A DNA stretch of 8,302 nucleotides from Sphingomonas sp. (GTDB lineage: Bacteria > Pseudomonadota > Alphaproteobacteria > Sphingomonadales > Sphingomonadaceae). Position numbers and translations under genes: made by a program. The notes under the pieces are model-generated. The model was not told the origin of the DNA. It ran no database searches and was given only the letters and a program-made list of their open reading frames with translations. The stretch's first letter is position 1. Each line of letters opens with the position of its first letter. Below are positions 6,994-8,302 of this stretch, piece after piece. The stretch lies in NCBI GenBank assembly GCA_013812805.1, contig JACCSV010000133.1, positions 1 to 8,302 of the forward strand. The letters run 5' to 3'.

Positions 6994-7308
6994 ATGAAGC
7001 TTGCTCTCTCCGAAGGCCACGAACGCGCCATCATTTTCGCGTTACTGGCAGCACAGGTTGCGATCCTCTGGGTTAGCTCGGAGCAACCTCAAATCTCACC
7101 GTTTTGTACCGTGCCGGTTTCGCCCGAGTGGGCTTGGGTTGGGTATATCCACGGAGCATTCCTAGTTCTTTTGATGGTCGGTGCTGCTTCGTTAGTTTGG
7201 AGACGGGCTCGCCTCTTTTACGTCCTCCCCCTTTTGGTCTGCTTTTGCCTGCTTCCCCTCCAAGCTTCCTTAGTCGCGGATGGAAAACTCCGCTGTGACG
7301 TTCTGTGA
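6994..7308 (+). CDS. Small three-helix membrane protein, function unknown
   Basis: I do not recognise this 104-aa product. It shows three hydrophobic segments, at about 12-28, 47-69 and 74-94. The basic stretch RRAR (70-73) between helices 2 and 3 predicts, by the positive-inside rule, a cytoplasmic N-terminus, a periplasmic loop at 29-46 and a periplasmic C-terminus. The two Cys outside the helices, Cys38 and Cys101, would then both face the periplasm and could form a disulfide. GC is about 55% by hand count over 7021-7260, against about 73% in a sample of the transporter (6001-6060), and third codon positions are mixed. It therefore looks acquired or weakly constrained. There is no good ribosome site, only GAG at 6988-6990. 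Imperfect direct repeats lie on both sides. The hydrophobic layout makes a real gene more likely than chance, but it could be a remnant. Confidence 0.55.
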   Translation: MKLALSEGHERAIIFALLAAQVAILWVSSEQPQISPFCTVPVSPEWAWVGYIHGAFLVLLMVGAASLVWRRARLFYVLPLLVCFCLLPLQASLVADGKLRCDVL

Positions 7309-7312
7309 GGCA

Positions 7313-7337
7313 ACGCAATGGGTCGAAAGCGGACATT
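7313..7337 (+). repeat. Direct repeat, right copy
   Basis: This is the partner of 6949-6973 with four substitutions and no gaps. It fills most of the 35 nt between the small membrane gene's stop (7308) and the end of ligD (7344). On the minus strand its short frame reads MSAFDPLR, a peptide I recall as a frequent spurious product of such repeats. Confidence 0.55.
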
Positions 7338-7343
7338 TCGTCT

Positions 7344-8302
7344 TCACGCTTTCGGCAGCGACTGCTTGGCCTCGCCCCAACCCTTGAGCAGCTTCGACTC
7401 CGCGCGCTCGAACAGCAGGTCGACGTCGCGGATCGAGTAGGCATTGCCGCCTTTATAATCGTCGAGCTCCTCCCAGGCGATCGGGGCGGACACCGGCGCG
7501 CCTTCGCGGGCTCGGGCGGAGTATGGCAGCACCGCGGTCGAGCCGCGCTGGTTGCGCAGCCAGTCGAGGAAGATTCGGCCGGTGCGCTGCACCTTGCGCA
7601 TGTTGGCGGTGAAGCGCTCGGGCTCGGCCTCCGCGACCGCTTTGGAAAAACGCTCGGCGAACGAGGTCACCGCGCCCCAGTCGGCCGAAGCATCGAGCGG
7701 CGCGACGACGTGCAATCCCTTGCCGCCGGTTAGCAGCGGGAAGGTCTCCAGCCCGAGGTCGGCGAGCAGCTCGCGGAGGCGGCGCGCCGCGTCGCGCACC
7801 GCCTTGAAATCGAGCCCCTCGTCGGGGTCAAGGTCGAACACTAGCCGGTCGGGATATTCGACCTTGTCGGCGCGCGAGCCCCAGCCGTGAAATTCGATCG
7901 TCCCCATCTGCACGCAGCTGAGGATTCCGCGGACGTCGTCGACGCGCAGGTAATCCTGCTCGCCGCCCTTCTTTTCTTTGATCGCCACGTGCTTGACGTG
8001 CTCGCCCATCGATCCGGTGTCGTGCTTCTGGAAAAAGCATTTCTTCGCCCGTCCCTGCGGGCAGCGGATCAAAGTGATCGGCCGGTTGCGCGCGTCGGCC
8101 ATCAGCAACGGGTCGATTGCGGCGTAATAATTGGCAAGGTCGCCCTTGGTGAGATTCTCCGTCGGGAAGATCGCTCGGTCGGGGTTGGTGATGACGATGC
8201 CGAAGCTCTCGGGCGTCGAATGCAGGCGCGTCTTTGACCGCTTTGCCTTGGCCTCCTTGGGCAGCGCCTTGGGGGTCTCGCGGACCACCTCGCTCGCCGG
8301 CT
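7344..8302 (-). CDS. ligD: DNA ligase D, C-terminal polymerase/primase domain (partial)
   Basis: LigD repairs double-strand breaks together with Ku by non-homologous end joining. Its polymerase domain, an archaeo-eukaryotic primase-type fold, fills and extends ends, with a preference for ribonucleotides. Numbering from the GTG at 8288, the signs are the nucleotide-binding segment IRCPQGRAKKCFFQKH (74-89), the metal-binding FDLDP with Asp152 and Asp154, GGKGLHVV with His193, and LDWLRNQRG with Asp242 as the third metal ligand. All catalytic residues are present. The GTG is probably internal. The frame is open to the right edge, and PASEVVRETP around it matches the end of the OB fold of the LigD ligase domain (typically REDKPA.EVVRE). 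The order is therefore ligase then polymerase, as in many alphaproteobacterial LigDs. The upstream ligase domain, and any 3'-phosphoesterase domain, lie outside the window. Ku is not seen. The end runs 35 nt from the small membrane gene, tail-to-tail. Confidence 0.95.
   Translation of the reverse strand, partial: PASEVVRETPKALPKEAKAKRSKTRLHSTPESFGIVITNPDRAIFPTENLTKGDLANYYAAIDPLLMADARNRPITLIRCPQGRAKKCFFQKHDTGSMGEHVKHVAIKEKKGGEQDYLRVDDVRGILSCVQMGTIEFHGWGSRADKVEYPDRLVFDLDPDEGLDFKAVRDAARRLRELLADLGLETFPLLTGGKGLHVVAPLDASADWGAVTSFAERFSKAVAEAEPERFTANMRKVQRTGRIFLDWLRNQRGSTAVLPYSARAREGAPVSAPIAWEELDDYKGGNAYSIRDVDLLFERAESKLLKGWGEAKQSLPKA

Noticed and set aside
5398..7020. 540-codon antisense frame opposite the transporter, longer than the transporter gene itself
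   Set aside because: The product is an Arg/Gln/Asp-rich string without hydrophobic core or domain pattern, typical of an antisense frame in GC-rich DNA. The plus-strand frame carries every MHS motif.
7073..7444. 123-codon minus-strand frame over the small membrane gene and the end of ligD
   Set aside because: It overlaps the well-supported ligD end in another frame, its product is Arg/Lys/Ser-rich without a domain, and its MSAFDPLR segment comes from the direct repeat.

Overview
The window is GC-rich DNA from an alphaproteobacterium, most likely a sphingomonad (Sphingomonas, Sphingomicrobium or a relative). That placement rests on three things seen here: the alphaproteobacterial form of glutamate-cysteine ligase, an HWE-family sensor kinase, and an intergenic hairpin repeat of a kind I associate with sphingomonads. 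No database search was possible, so the genus is an inference.

Left block, 1-3345, plus strand. gshA (glutamate-cysteine ligase) is cut by the left edge of the window. It is followed, with a 1-nt TGATG overlap, by pip (proline iminopeptidase, an alpha/beta hydrolase). After 56 nt comes a PAS-HWE soluble sensor histidine kinase. The three genes have the same orientation and no terminator is visible between them, so they may form one transcription unit. gshA-pip is the firm pair.

Middle block, 3357-6945. A secreted penicillin-acylase-family Ntn hydrolase lies on the minus strand, tail-to-tail with the kinase across only 11 nt. It is divergent from a plus-strand MHS-type major facilitator transporter. 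The 142-nt divergent intergenic region consists almost entirely of inverted repeats (5515-5622), including a 19-bp hairpin with one 2-nt bulge. The acylase could release a carboxylic acid or amine in the periplasm and the transporter could import it. That link is inferred from position alone.

Right block, 6946-8302. A small, GC-poorer gene for a probable three-helix membrane protein of unknown function lies between two imperfect 25-nt direct repeats. The window ends in the C-terminal half of LigD on the minus strand: the junction from the ligase domain and the whole polymerase/primase domain of the bacterial non-homologous end-joining enzyme. The LigD frame runs off the right edge.

Most of the window is ordinary chromosomal housekeeping and accessory content. 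I found no clear new multi-gene system. The parts most worth a second look are the structured divergent intergenic region, the repeat-flanked small membrane gene, and the possible 4-codon leader ahead of the kinase.
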